Of a stretch of 64,000 nt of DNA, positions 25,794-33,797 are shown in pieces (position 1 is the stretch's first letter; each line of letters begins with the position of its first letter). The stretch spans positions 558,001 through 622,000 of the forward strand of contig CP197396.1 in NCBI GenBank assembly GCA_052161885.1, written 5' to 3'. The position numbers were made by a program, and so were the translations under genes. The DNA is from QKTW01 sp052161885. GTDB taxonomy: Bacteria > Bacteroidota > Bacteroidia > Chitinophagales > Chitinophagaceae. A model generated the notes under the pieces. That model did not search any database and was not told the origin of the DNA. It saw nothing but the letters and a program-made list of their open reading frames with translations.

Positions 25794-26255
25794 TTAGAGG
25801 TTCCTGTGTGCTTCATGGTGTGTTTTAATAATATCCTGTGCCATGTTCAGTGATTGCTGCTGTTCACTTACCAGCTGGTAAGCATCCGAACCTTCCGGCA
25901 GACGGCTGAGTGCTGTGGCATAGGCTTTTTCTGCGGCAGATTCGCCAAACGCACATGATGCCAGTATCGACTTCCTGTCTGCACCGGTAATAGCTGCTTT
26001 TACATCCATCCAGGTGCGGTATATCTGGCCCGAGAGCGTAGTGCCTTCTGCCACTTTTCCTTCATTTTTTGCAATGAAGGCGGCCAGTTCATCGTTGTAT
26101 CTGCGGCTGTCTTCAATAAAATTAGAGAAGATAGCACGCAGGTCCATATCCAGTCCTTTGGTTTCGTCTATTGCTTTCTGATAGCCGGCTATGCGGTCGT
26201 TGTTGATTTTAACGAGATCATTAAGCGTGTCGGAAATTACTTTCTGCTGTTCCAT
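25794..26255 (-). CDS. PA2169-type four-helix-bundle protein (DUF2383)
   Basis: A 153-aa, fully helical protein that matches DUF2383: TLNDLVKINNDRIAGYQKAI, FIEDSRRYNDELAAFIAK, an inserted YRTWMDVKAAITGADRKSIL, and EQQQSLNMAQDIIKTHHEAH. It is a ferritin-like fold of unknown function often found among stress-response genes. It has no signal peptide. It is the first gene of the DUF2383-DUF4142-PfpI cluster. Confidence 0.87.
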   Translation of the reverse strand: MEQQKVISDTLNDLVKINNDRIAGYQKAIDETKGLDMDLRAIFSNFIEDSRRYNDELAAFIAKNEGKVAEGTTLSGQIYRTWMDVKAAITGADRKSILASCAFGESAAEKAYATALSRLPEGSDAYQLVSEQQQSLNMAQDIIKTHHEAHRNL

Positions 26256-26288
26256 ACTGATTTGTTTATTTGAATCTGCTGTATGGAT

Positions 26289-26330
26289 AAAAAAATGATG
26301 CCTCTTTGCAGTTTATTGCAAAAAGGCATC
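26289..26330 (-). terminator. Intrinsic terminator of GNAT gene (minus strand)
   Basis: A 14-bp stem, GATGCCTCTTTGCA/TGCAAAAAGGCATC with one mismatch, is followed on the minus strand by seven T. It lies downstream of the GNAT gene at 26413-26901. Confidence 0.85.
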
Positions 26331-26412
26331 AGCCTCAGAAGGTTAAAAGCTACGCTAAGCGTAAATTTTGTTTAGTATATTAATGTTTGGATGGGGAAAT
26401 AATGAAACACTG

Positions 26413-26901
26413 TTATACCAGGCTCAGTTGCATGATATAGTCGTTCATATAATAGCCATTGCCGATATGAATATCTTCTTCCCGTATTACTGTAAAGCCA
26501 TTTTTCTCATAGAATGATTTTGCAGGATTGTACCGGTTTACATTCAGCAGCAGCTTTTCTGCATGTTGCGATTTGATATCGGTGACAATGTGATTCAGCA
26601 TAAATCTGCCGGCGCCTTTTCCCTGCATAGCAGGCAGCAGGTATATTTTATGCAGTTTCCACACCTGCCCACCGGTGGGGCCATATGATGCAAAACCCAC
26701 GGGTATGCTGTCTTCCTCGCATATGATAAAGATATGTTCCAGCATCTGCGTCGATAAAGATGATACACTGTACATCATCTCCAGCATATATTTCATTTGT
26801 TCTGCAGAAAGAATATTCCCATATGTATCGGGCCAGATACGATGGCTCAGGTCCCGGATGAGGTCAATATCTGTGCCGGTTGCATTGCGTACGGAAAGCA
26901 T
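26413..26901 (-). CDS. GNAT family N-acetyltransferase
   Basis: A 162-aa acetyltransferase. Motif A is LHKIYLLPAMQGKGAGRFML (about 83-102), and motif B is NRYNPAKSFYEKNGFTVIRE. I chose ATG 26901 because the longer frame begins with TTG and the family-like sequence starts at SVRNATGTDIDLIRDLSHR. The substrate is unknown. It stands alone between a terminator and a small lipoprotein gene. Confidence 0.87.
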   Translation of the reverse strand: MLSVRNATGTDIDLIRDLSHRIWPDTYGNILSAEQMKYMLEMMYSVSSLSTQMLEHIFIICEEDSIPVGFASYGPTGGQVWKLHKIYLLPAMQGKGAGRFMLNHIVTDIKSQHAEKLLLNVNRYNPAKSFYEKNGFTVIREEDIHIGNGYYMNDYIMQLSLV

Positions 26902-26946
26902 AAAGTCGTTATAGTGCTGCAATAATACAACGCAGTATGCAGATTA

Positions 26947-27201
26947 CTAGTGGGCAGGCGGTACATTATTGCGCAGGCTGTCGGCGGGCTGGCCGTTGTT
27001 GGCGCGTATACCGGTATCATAAGCGCCGTTCATTACACCATTGGCGTTTGATGACGGGCTGTCTGGTGCATAAGATGCGGGGGCTGTACCGTTGAGATTA
27101 GTTGAATCGACAGAATTGCTTTTAGGGTTGTCATGGCTGGAGCAGGATGCAGCCATTATGCCGAGAACTATCATGCCGGTAAAGAGATGAAAGAGTTTCA
27201 T
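26947..27201 (-). CDS. Small hypothetical lipoprotein
   Basis: An 84-aa protein with a lipoprotein signal, MKLFHLFTGMIVLGIMAASC, and Cys20. The mature part is unstructured and rich in Ser, Asn, Pro and Asp, without a recognisable domain. The start at ATG 27201 is set by the signal peptide. Real but of unknown function is the best reading. Confidence 0.6.
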   Translation of the reverse strand: MKLFHLFTGMIVLGIMAASCSSHDNPKSNSVDSTNLNGTAPASYAPDSPSSNANGVMNGAYDTGIRANNGQPADSLRNNVPPAH

Positions 27202-27258
27202 AATTATTTTTTGATAGCAGATCCATAAAAAAACAGTGCCGCGAATGTTTATTACGCA

Positions 27259-27285
27259 GCAATGCCCGCATAATGCGGGCATTGC
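27259..27285. terminator. Perfect hairpin between RRM and lipoprotein genes
   Basis: Arms GCAATGCCCGCA and TGCGGGCATTGC (12 bp, no mismatch) with loop TAA. No clear T tract follows on either strand, so it may be a terminator or an mRNA-stabilising structure at the end of the RRM gene. Confidence 0.55.
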
Positions 27286-27313
27286 AATATATGTTCAATC
27301 GGGTAGTCAGGTA

Positions 27314-27550
27314 TTAAACAGCCTTTGTGACTTCAATAAACCTGTTCATGAAATTTATATTATTCAGGTTATTGATGGCCCTTTCGGCCTGTCGGGCCTC
27401 TTCTATTTCCACAAAACCAAATCCCTGTGAGCGTCCGGTATAGTCGTTGGCTACAATTTTGATGTCTTTTACTGCGCCATATTGCATAAAGAGGTTGCGC
27501 AGATGATTTTCAGTTACCAGGGCATTTAAATTGCCTACGTAAATGTTCAT
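27314..27550 (-). CDS. RRM-domain RNA-binding protein
   Basis: A 78-aa stand-alone RNA recognition motif. RNP2 is IYVGNL (residues 3-8) and RNP1 is RSQGFGFVEI (about 41-50), both with the aromatic residues used for RNA stacking. The start is ATG 27550; the longer frame has no domain support. Single-RRM proteins of this kind are common in Bacteroidota and have been proposed to act as global RNA-binding regulators. Confidence 0.9.
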   Translation of the reverse strand: MNIYVGNLNALVTENHLRNLFMQYGAVKDIKIVANDYTGRSQGFGFVEIEEARQAERAINNLNNINFMNRFIEVTKAV

Positions 27551-27899
27551 ACTAAAGGTTTTAATGATGGAGGACTTTTGTGTTGATTGGATGCCTGGGA
27601 GAAAGAAAGCACACAGTAACGGTCGCCTCGATGGCATTGTCATGCAGGGGTAATAAAGTTAAATTTTAAAGTTGTCTATTCCTAATTTTTAATGTTAAAG
27701 GCAAATGAAGTTTTGCACATCCCGGAAAGGAATTTTAAACCCCGCAACGGCCAAAAAAATGATGCCGCAGGATGTATGGGTTGGGTTTAGATAACCCTTA
27801 ATTTCAGAAATTACAGCATATGCATTGGGTATATGTTAAAACGCTGCAATGTAACATGATGGCTTTGCGGAAAGAAGAATTAATGTCGTTTCCCCGTAT

Positions 27900-27907
27900 T
27901 ATTTTTG
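27900..27907 (+). promoter_or_regulatory. -7 promoter element (TATTTTTG) of GH18-GT2 gene
   Basis: TATTTTTG fits TAnnTTTG and ends 6 nt before the ATG at 27914, implying a leader of only a few bases. Confidence 0.45.
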
Positions 27908-27913
27908 CATCAT

Positions 27914-30900
27914 ATGCAATCCGGCAAACACCAGGTATTTCAGACACAGTCACCCACACGGTGGCAGCGCTTCAAGTGGACTTTTCGCGTAATAGCTTTT
28001 ATACTGCTGCTGCTGGTACTGGTACTTACGATAGCAATGTTCAGGGTGTATAACCCATCTATACCACAGCTGAAAGAACTCGGAGAACAATATAAATCTA
28101 TCCTGCAACCGGATAAGCATGCCCTGATTCAGCAGAATAAAATAAATAAAGAGTACGAAGGTTTCCGGAAATACATTAAGGCTAAGGGGTTAAGAAATAA
28201 ACCTTTGCGATATGTGAATAAAGCAGACAGCGTGCATGCAATTGAAGCACCGATTCGTGCCGCATTTTATGTTGCATGGGATGCCCAGTCGTTTTTTTCG
28301 CTGCGCAACAATATCTCCCGGATGAATATGATATTGCCTGAATGGTTTTTCATAGATCCCAAAGGAGATACATTATCTGCAAATATGGATCAGCGTGGGC
28401 TTTCCGTGATCAAGGCTTCAGGTATAAGGGTAGTGCCGGTGCTTTCCAATTTCTATCATGACAACTTCAACGGAGACGCCATTCACCGCATCGTAACCAC
28501 GCCTGCCAAACGGGAGCGCCTGATCAGTGATGTAATTAACATCCTGAAAAAGAACAAATTTGCGGGCATTAACGTTGATTTTGAAGAACTGAAAGAAGAA
28601 ACGGATGAGAACATTATTTCCTTCATGAAGGAACTGTATGAACGCCTGCATGCCGAAAATCTGCTCGTAACACAGGATGTATCTCCGTTCAACGATGATT
28701 ATAATTATGAAGAGCTGGTCAAATATAACGACTACATCTTCCTGATGGCTTATGATGAGCATAACAATGGCACTACCGCAGGGCCTGTAAGTTCGCAGAA
28801 GTGGGTGGAAGCAGCTGTAAATGAAGCCACAAAACGTATTCCTCCTGAAAAGCTGGTATTATGCCTGGCCTGCTTCGGTTACGACTGGCCGCTGAATTCG
28901 GAAGGTAAAGACCTGACTTATGAGGAAGCGCTTACAGTTGCTTCGGAATCGGAAGGTAAAGTGGACTTTGATGATGATACCTATAATCTGCATTACTCTT
29001 ATTTCGACGATAATAATGTAGCGCACAACGTGCATTTTACAGATGCTGCTACCAACTTCAATACGATGCGCTTTGCTGCAGAGTATGGGTTGGGCGGGGT
29101 TTCTATATGGCGCCTTGGGGCAGAAGATTCGCGTCTCTGGTGGTTCTATAACAAAGATATGAGCCATGATGCCGTCTCAAAATTTGACTTTACAATCATG
29201 GATAAAGTAAAGGCAAGCAATGACGTGGACTATATCGGGGAGGGAGAGATACTGGACGTTTTAAGCACGCCTAAAGATGGCCAGATATCAGTTGAAATAG
29301 ATTCTTCTGAAAAACTCATCAGTGAAGAGCATTACGAGAGCCTTCCCTCAATGTTTGTAGTGAAGAAGTACGGCAATGCCAAAAAGAAGATCGTACTGTC
29401 TTTTGATGACGGACCTGATCCTAAATATACGCCCCGTATCCTTGATATCCTGAAGAGGGAAAATGTGCCCGGCGTTTTCTTCCTGATAGGCATCAATGCT
29501 GAAAACAACATTCCGCTGGTAAAACGTATTTTCCGCGCCGGTTATGAAATAGGCAGCCATACATTTACACACCCCAATATGGCCGAGGTGAGTAAAAGCA
29601 GGGCAACCCTGGAGCTGAATGCAACAAGGCTGCTGATAGAATGTATTACCGGTCATTCTACCGTTATGTTCCGTGCACCGTTTAACGCTGACTCTGAGCC
29701 GGAAACAATGCAGGAAATCATACCGGTGGCATTGGCCAAACAATATAAATACCTTACAGTAGGTGAGTCGATAGACCCGTGCGACTGGGAAGAAAATATC
29801 AATGCAGATACCATCTTTAACCGCATAGTAGCCCAGGAAGGTGAAGGCAACATTATACTCCTGCACGACTCCGGCGGTGATCGTGAGTCGACCGTTGAGG
29901 TCTTGCCGCGCATCATAAAATATTTTAAACAGAAAGGCTACCAATTTACAACAGTAGCAGACCTGGTAGGCAAAACAAAAGAAGAGCTGATGCCCAAGGT
30001 GCCGGAAAGCAGCGGCTATTATATTATTCAGCTCAATTATTATGTAGCGGCCTTCGGTTATTGGGGGGGCAGGGTGTTATTTGTGCTTTTCCTTACCTGC
30101 ATCATACTCTCCATGTTGCGCGTGCTGATGCTCGCCATACTCGCATGGCTGCAATACAGAAAGGACAAAAAGGAACAGCTGCCACTGCTGAAAGATGCAC
30201 CGCTGGTAAGCATTATCGTTCCGGCATATAATGAAGAAGTAAATGCGGTTGCCTCATTGCAAAACCTGCTGCGCACCACATATCCCAACTTCAATATCAT
30301 ATTTGTAGACGACGGCAGCAAGGACGCCACTTATGAGCGCGTGCAGGCTGCTTTCGCAAATGATCCGCGCGTAACAGTACTTACAAAACCCAACGGAGGT
30401 AAAGCATCGGCATTAAATTATGGTATAGCGCAGAGCACCGCCGCCTTTGTAATGTGTATTGATGCAGATACCCAGTTATTGCCGGATGCATTGCCGCAGA
30501 TGATGCGTCATTTTGTAAATGAAGAAGTAGGTGCCGTGGCCGGGAATGTAAAAGTGGGTAACCAGGTGAACCTGCTTACCAAATGGCAAAGCATTGAGTA
30601 CATCACCAGCCAGAATTTCGACAGGCAGGCATTTGCATACATTAATGCAATAACAGTAGTGCCTGGTGCAATCGGTGTTTTCCGCAAAGAGGCCATTGAA
30701 ATAGCGGGAGGCTTTACCAGCGATACTTTTGCCGAAGACTGCGACCTTACCATACGTATCCTTCGTGCCGGTTACATCATCAGTAATGAAAATAAAGCCA
30801 TAGCACTTACGGAGGCACCGGAAACAAGAAAAATGTTCCTGAAACAGCGCTTCCGCTGGACATTCGGTGTGATGCAGGCTTTCTGGAAAAACAGGGACGC

Positions 30901-31273
30901 ATTGTTTAACCGCGAATACAAATGGCTTGGCTGGGCTGCCTTGCCTAACATTCTTGTCTTCCAGATACTGATCCCGCTGCTGGCGCCGCTGGCTGAAGTA
31001 TTCCTGGTGATAGGCCTGCTCACCGGTAATGGTCTGCAGATATTGGAGTATTATGCGGTGTTTATGCTGGTAGATGCTGTAGTAGCCATTGCCGCCTTTA
31101 TGTTTGAAAAAGAGAATGCAGGCAAGCTTATCTGGCTTATTCCGCAAAGGCTGGTGTATCGCTGGTTTATGCTGTATGTATTGTTCAAAGCTATCCGCAA
31201 AGCTATTAAGGGTGAGCTGCAGAGCTGGGGCGTATTGAAGCGGACCGGTAATGTACAGACTGCAGCAGAATAA
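27914..31273 (+). CDS. Trifunctional GH18-like / polysaccharide deacetylase / GT2 fusion protein
   Basis: A 1119-aa membrane protein with three enzyme domains. After a membrane helix (about 25-43) comes a GH18-like domain (about 110-420) whose active-site strand is GINVDFEE (218-225), keeping the acid Glu, with MAYDEHNN at 278-285. A NodB deacetylase domain follows (about 490-690) with FDDGPDP (about 497-503) and SHTFTH (548-553). Two helices (about 715-747) lead to a GT2 domain (about 760-1000) with VDDGS (798-802), DAD (850-852), EDCD (941-944) and QRFRWTFG (978-985), then more helices. It should make and trim a beta-linked, possibly N-acetylated glycan such as poly-GlcNAc. The start is ATG 27914; the longer frame begins at TTG. 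Confidence 0.9.
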   Translation: MQSGKHQVFQTQSPTRWQRFKWTFRVIAFILLLLVLVLTIAMFRVYNPSIPQLKELGEQYKSILQPDKHALIQQNKINKEYEGFRKYIKAKGLRNKPLRYVNKADSVHAIEAPIRAAFYVAWDAQSFFSLRNNISRMNMILPEWFFIDPKGDTLSANMDQRGLSVIKASGIRVVPVLSNFYHDNFNGDAIHRIVTTPAKRERLISDVINILKKNKFAGINVDFEELKEETDENIISFMKELYERLHAENLLVTQDVSPFNDDYNYEELVKYNDYIFLMAYDEHNNGTTAGPVSSQKWVEAAVNEATKRIPPEKLVLCLACFGYDWPLNSEGKDLTYEEALTVASESEGKVDFDDDTYNLHYSYFDDNNVAHNVHFTDAATNFNTMRFAAEYGLGGVSIWRLGAEDSRLWWFYNKDMSHDAVSKFDFTIMDKVKASNDVDYIGEGEILDVLSTPKDGQISVEIDSSEKLISEEHYESLPSMFVVKKYGNAKKKIVLSFDDGPDPKYTPRILDILKRENVPGVFFLIGINAENNIPLVKRIFRAGYEIGSHTFTHPNMAEVSKSRATLELNATRLLIECITGHSTVMFRAPFNADSEPETMQEIIPVALAKQYKYLTVGESIDPCDWEENINADTIFNRIVAQEGEGNIILLHDSGGDRESTVEVLPRIIKYFKQKGYQFTTVADLVGKTKEELMPKVPESSGYYIIQLNYYVAAFGYWGGRVLFVLFLTCIILSMLRVLMLAILAWLQYRKDKKEQLPLLKDAPLVSIIVPAYNEEVNAVASLQNLLRTTYPNFNIIFVDDGSKDATYERVQAAFANDPRVTVLTKPNGGKASALNYGIAQSTAAFVMCIDADTQLLPDALPQMMRHFVNEEVGAVAGNVKVGNQVNLLTKWQSIEYITSQNFDRQAFAYINAITVVPGAIGVFRKEAIEIAGGFTSDTFAEDCDLTIRILRAGYIISNENKAIALTEAPETRKMFLKQRFRWTFGVMQAFWKNRDALFNREYKWLGWAALPNILVFQILIPLLAPLAEVFLVIGLLTGNGLQILEYYAVFMLVDAVVAIAAFMFEKENAGKLIWLIPQRLVYRWFMLYVLFKAIRKAIKGELQSWGVLKRTGNVQTAAE

Positions 31274-31342
31274 GTATTTAAAAAATGCCATTACAGATTT
31301 AACATTCCCATGCAGGACTGTGGTATATTTTTTTGATTAGTC

Positions 31343-31684
31343 ATGGTGAAAATGAACGTTATGAGCAAGTCACTTTTTATCGTAATGATCACCTACCACA
31401 AGCCATCCGAAGAGATTGACCTGATGCTGGAAAATCATAAATCCTTCCTGGACAAACATTACCAGTCCGGCAGGTTTATCTGCTCCGGCAGGATGAACCC
31501 GCGTACAGGCGGTATCATTCTCTGTCATGGCAGCAATAAACCAGAGATCGCAGACCTGCTCACGGAAGACCCGTTTTTTGCGGGACAACTGGGCTCTTAT
31601 GAAATTGTGGAATTTATACCTTCCGGTTTTTCAGATGCATTTAAAGCTTTGCTGGACGAATTATCACATGCGCAACCGGAATAA
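31343..31684 (+). CDS. YciI family protein
   Basis: A 113-aa protein of the YciI-like fold (dimeric alpha-beta barrel). Family features are FIVMITYHKP near residue 12, ENHKSFLDKHYQSGRFICSG (about 30-49, with His and Asp), GGIILCHG and EDPFFAGQLGSYEIVEF. In-frame ATGs at 31352 and 31361 are also possible starts. The function of the family is mostly unknown. The miaE gene follows after 24 nt. Confidence 0.85.
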   Translation: MVKMNVMSKSLFIVMITYHKPSEEIDLMLENHKSFLDKHYQSGRFICSGRMNPRTGGIILCHGSNKPEIADLLTEDPFFAGQLGSYEIVEFIPSGFSDAFKALLDELSHAQPE

Positions 31685-31696
31685 GAAAGCTTCTTT

Positions 31697-31704
31697 TATT
31701 TTTG
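31697..31704 (+). promoter_or_regulatory. -7 promoter element (TATTTTTG) of miaE
   Basis: TATTTTTG fits TAnnTTTG and ends 4 nt before the miaE ATG at 31709. Confidence 0.4.
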
Positions 31705-31708
31705 CGGC

Positions 31709-32311
31709 ATGAGTACCGCCGAAAATTCCATATTGGGACTTAAAATGCCCACTGATCCGCGTTGGGTAGATCTTGCATCTGTTTCGCTTGAAGAAATTTT
31801 AACCGATCATGCTTTCTGTGAGCAGAAAGCAGCGACACAGTGCATCTCTCTCATACAGCGGTATCCCGAAAAAACGGAACTGGTCAACGCATTGGCACCT
31901 ATTGTTACAGAGGAGTGGGGACACTTCCGTATGGTTTGGGCTGAAATGAAAAAGCGCGGTTTGGTGCTGGGTAAACAAAGAAAAGACGATTATGTAAACC
32001 TCCTGCTGCAAAAAGAACCTAAAGGCATTCCCGGCGATGAAAAATTGCTGCATAAACTGATGATCTGTGCTTTGATCGAAGCACGCAGCTGCGAGCGTTT
32101 CAGGCTGCTGTCTGAAAACCTGGAGGAAGAAGCGTTGCGCAAATTTTATTACAAATTCATGGTTTCAGAAGCCGGGCATTACCGGTTGTTCATAGATCTC
32201 GCTGCCACTTATTATCCGGCTGAAAAGGTAAAAACAGCCTGGCAGCAATGGCTTGCCATTGAGGGGCAGGTGCTTCAGGAGCTTACGCCACGTGGCGACA
32301 GAATGCATTAA
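31709..32311 (+). CDS. miaE: tRNA-(ms2io6A)-hydroxylase
   Basis: A 200-aa di-iron hydroxylase of the MiaE family, which hydroxylates the isopentenyl group of the modified adenosine at position 37 in tRNA. Iron ligands are expected in DHAFCEQKAA (about 32-41), TEEWGHF (about 70-76), EARSCERF (about 121-128) and SEAGHYR (about 152-158), giving the EXXH arrangement of ferritin-like enzymes. The length is typical. The miaA and miaB genes are not in the window. Confidence 0.93.
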   Translation: MSTAENSILGLKMPTDPRWVDLASVSLEEILTDHAFCEQKAATQCISLIQRYPEKTELVNALAPIVTEEWGHFRMVWAEMKKRGLVLGKQRKDDYVNLLLQKEPKGIPGDEKLLHKLMICALIEARSCERFRLLSENLEEEALRKFYYKFMVSEAGHYRLFIDLAATYYPAEKVKTAWQQWLAIEGQVLQELTPRGDRMH

Positions 32312-32694
32312 CAGCTGCTCCGGAAAATATTGCTTACAATCCGGTTTATCCGTCATTTCTATATAAAATACCTCTCCTTTAATCTTCTTCAGTTTCAACC
32401 AGGGAATCGTTTAACCGGTTTCCCGGGAATCTTCTTTGAAGAATAACCTCCTTTTATTTTTTACTGGTCCTGAAGCGGCAACTTGTAAAAACACGGCTTC
32501 TTTTCAATTAACTAAGGTCTTGAGGCCTAGTGCAGTAAAATTTTATTTGCCGCCGAAAGTGGTCTCCGGTCTATGTAAAAACTACCGCTACAAATAATTC
32601 TCTGGCCGTATATGCGCAGGTACTTTTGCCTTGTAATTAACCACGGAGGTAGCCGAAAATCCTTTTTAAAGAGTAGGCACAAAATTCAATCACC
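32312..32694. other. Intergenic region, 383 nt, before an unrecognised protein
   Basis: Apart from a TACTTTTG box (TAnnTTTG type) at 32621-32628, 66 nt before the ATG at 32695, I see only AT-rich sequence and weak hairpins. No RNA gene could be recognised. Confidence 0.35.
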
Positions 32695-33654
32695 ATGTAC
32701 AAATTCCGTTTTAAAAACCTGTATGACATGCACGACAACATCAGGGGACCACTTGATATCGTAAGCGGCCCTGAAGCAATCGATGCACATCTTACTACTG
32801 CCGACAACCGCAATTTTTCCCTTCTGGCTATATTAGTGAGACAGGATGGCGGTTCCTGGCATTTACTTATGAACAATAACCTGCCTACTACTTCCGGAGA
32901 TATCAATGTTGTGAATGGTCAGAACGCGGTTGTGATCATGTTGTATGTGCCGGATGGCCCGGTTGGGCCTGGTGTTCCGGGAGTTGGTGTATTTACACTG
33001 GCCGTACCGCAGGATATCAGTTTCGTGGTGGGTGATGATGACGATGTGACGATAGAAGGTACGGTGTTGCCTGTGGTTATTAAAAATGTATCACCGGTGC
33101 AGGCATGGAGCGGCGGCAATTTTGTTGATAGTTTCAATGCAGCAGTGCAGAATGCAGCCCAGCGCACCATTACGCTTAAAGACGACGCACAGATGGGCGG
33201 CACGCTTACCAGTATTATATCGTTGGTAAACGGCCACACAGTAACGCCTGGTCCGCATACAATAGGCTTTGGCTACCAGGAAAAAAATACTTACATCGTA
33301 TGTTATGATGTAGTGCCTGTAACACCTCCTAACCCGGGTAAAAAAATACAGGAAGCTATCTATGTGTGGGTATCTGCAGGACCTAAGGTAGATGCTGACG
33401 GCTGGGGGATTGTAAATGGCCATATCATTCATGTGCCGGGCAATAATCCGCTGTCACAGCAACTGACAGCTTATAACAAAGAGATCATGACTCAATGGCG
33501 TGGGCTGACAGGCGCTTTTGAAAAGCTGAACGCATTCTCTCAGCAGCATGTAAAAGAACTCAGTCAGATAAAAAGCAACATACGGCTTGCCGGTATAAAT
33601 AATGTAGTATTGGAAAAAACAGTTGCCGACAAAGTAACCCTCGCTCACGAATAG
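32695..33654 (+). CDS. Hypothetical protein, possible partner of the toxin-like protein
   Basis: A 319-aa protein that I do not recognise. It has no signal peptide and no membrane helix. Residues about 1-110 look like one beta domain (NFSLLAILVRQDGGSWHLLM), with a Gly/Pro-rich turn at VPDGPVGPGVPGVGV. Residues about 110-235 hold further beta strands, including DDDDVTIEGTVLPVVIKN and GPHTIGFGY. The last 70 residues are helical. It ends at a terminator. Only the M1 aminopeptidase gene, on the other strand, separates it from the 1669-aa protein. A shared role is a guess. Confidence 0.65.
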   Translation: MYKFRFKNLYDMHDNIRGPLDIVSGPEAIDAHLTTADNRNFSLLAILVRQDGGSWHLLMNNNLPTTSGDINVVNGQNAVVIMLYVPDGPVGPGVPGVGVFTLAVPQDISFVVGDDDDVTIEGTVLPVVIKNVSPVQAWSGGNFVDSFNAAVQNAAQRTITLKDDAQMGGTLTSIISLVNGHTVTPGPHTIGFGYQEKNTYIVCYDVVPVTPPNPGKKIQEAIYVWVSAGPKVDADGWGIVNGHIIHVPGNNPLSQQLTAYNKEIMTQWRGLTGAFEKLNAFSQQHVKELSQIKSNIRLAGINNVVLEKTVADKVTLAHE

Positions 33655-33686
33655 TTTCCAGCGATCCTATGATCTATAAGAACCAC

Positions 33687-33717
33687 AGGGCTGACTAAAA
33701 TGTCAGCCCTTTTTTAT
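33687..33717 (+). terminator. Intrinsic terminator of the 319-aa gene
   Basis: Stem GGGCTGAC/GTCAGCCC with a six-base loop, followed by seven T, 33 nt after the stop codon. Confidence 0.9.
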
Positions 33718-33742
33718 GCAGAGACGGCATTAAATAAAATCA

Positions 33743-33771
33743 AAACCCTGAAATGTGACATTTCAGGGTTT
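33743..33771 (-). terminator. Hairpin after the M1 aminopeptidase gene
   Basis: Arms AAACCCTGAAATGT and ACATTTCAGGGTTT (14 bp) almost touch. A T-rich tract follows on the minus strand, so it can end the aminopeptidase transcript. Confidence 0.7.
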
Positions 33772-33797
33772 AATTATAAACCGGTTTTAATACTTAA

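Noticed and set aside
32165..32398. Minus-strand frame overlapping miaE
   Set aside because: Antisense to a well-supported gene and without a recognisable motif.
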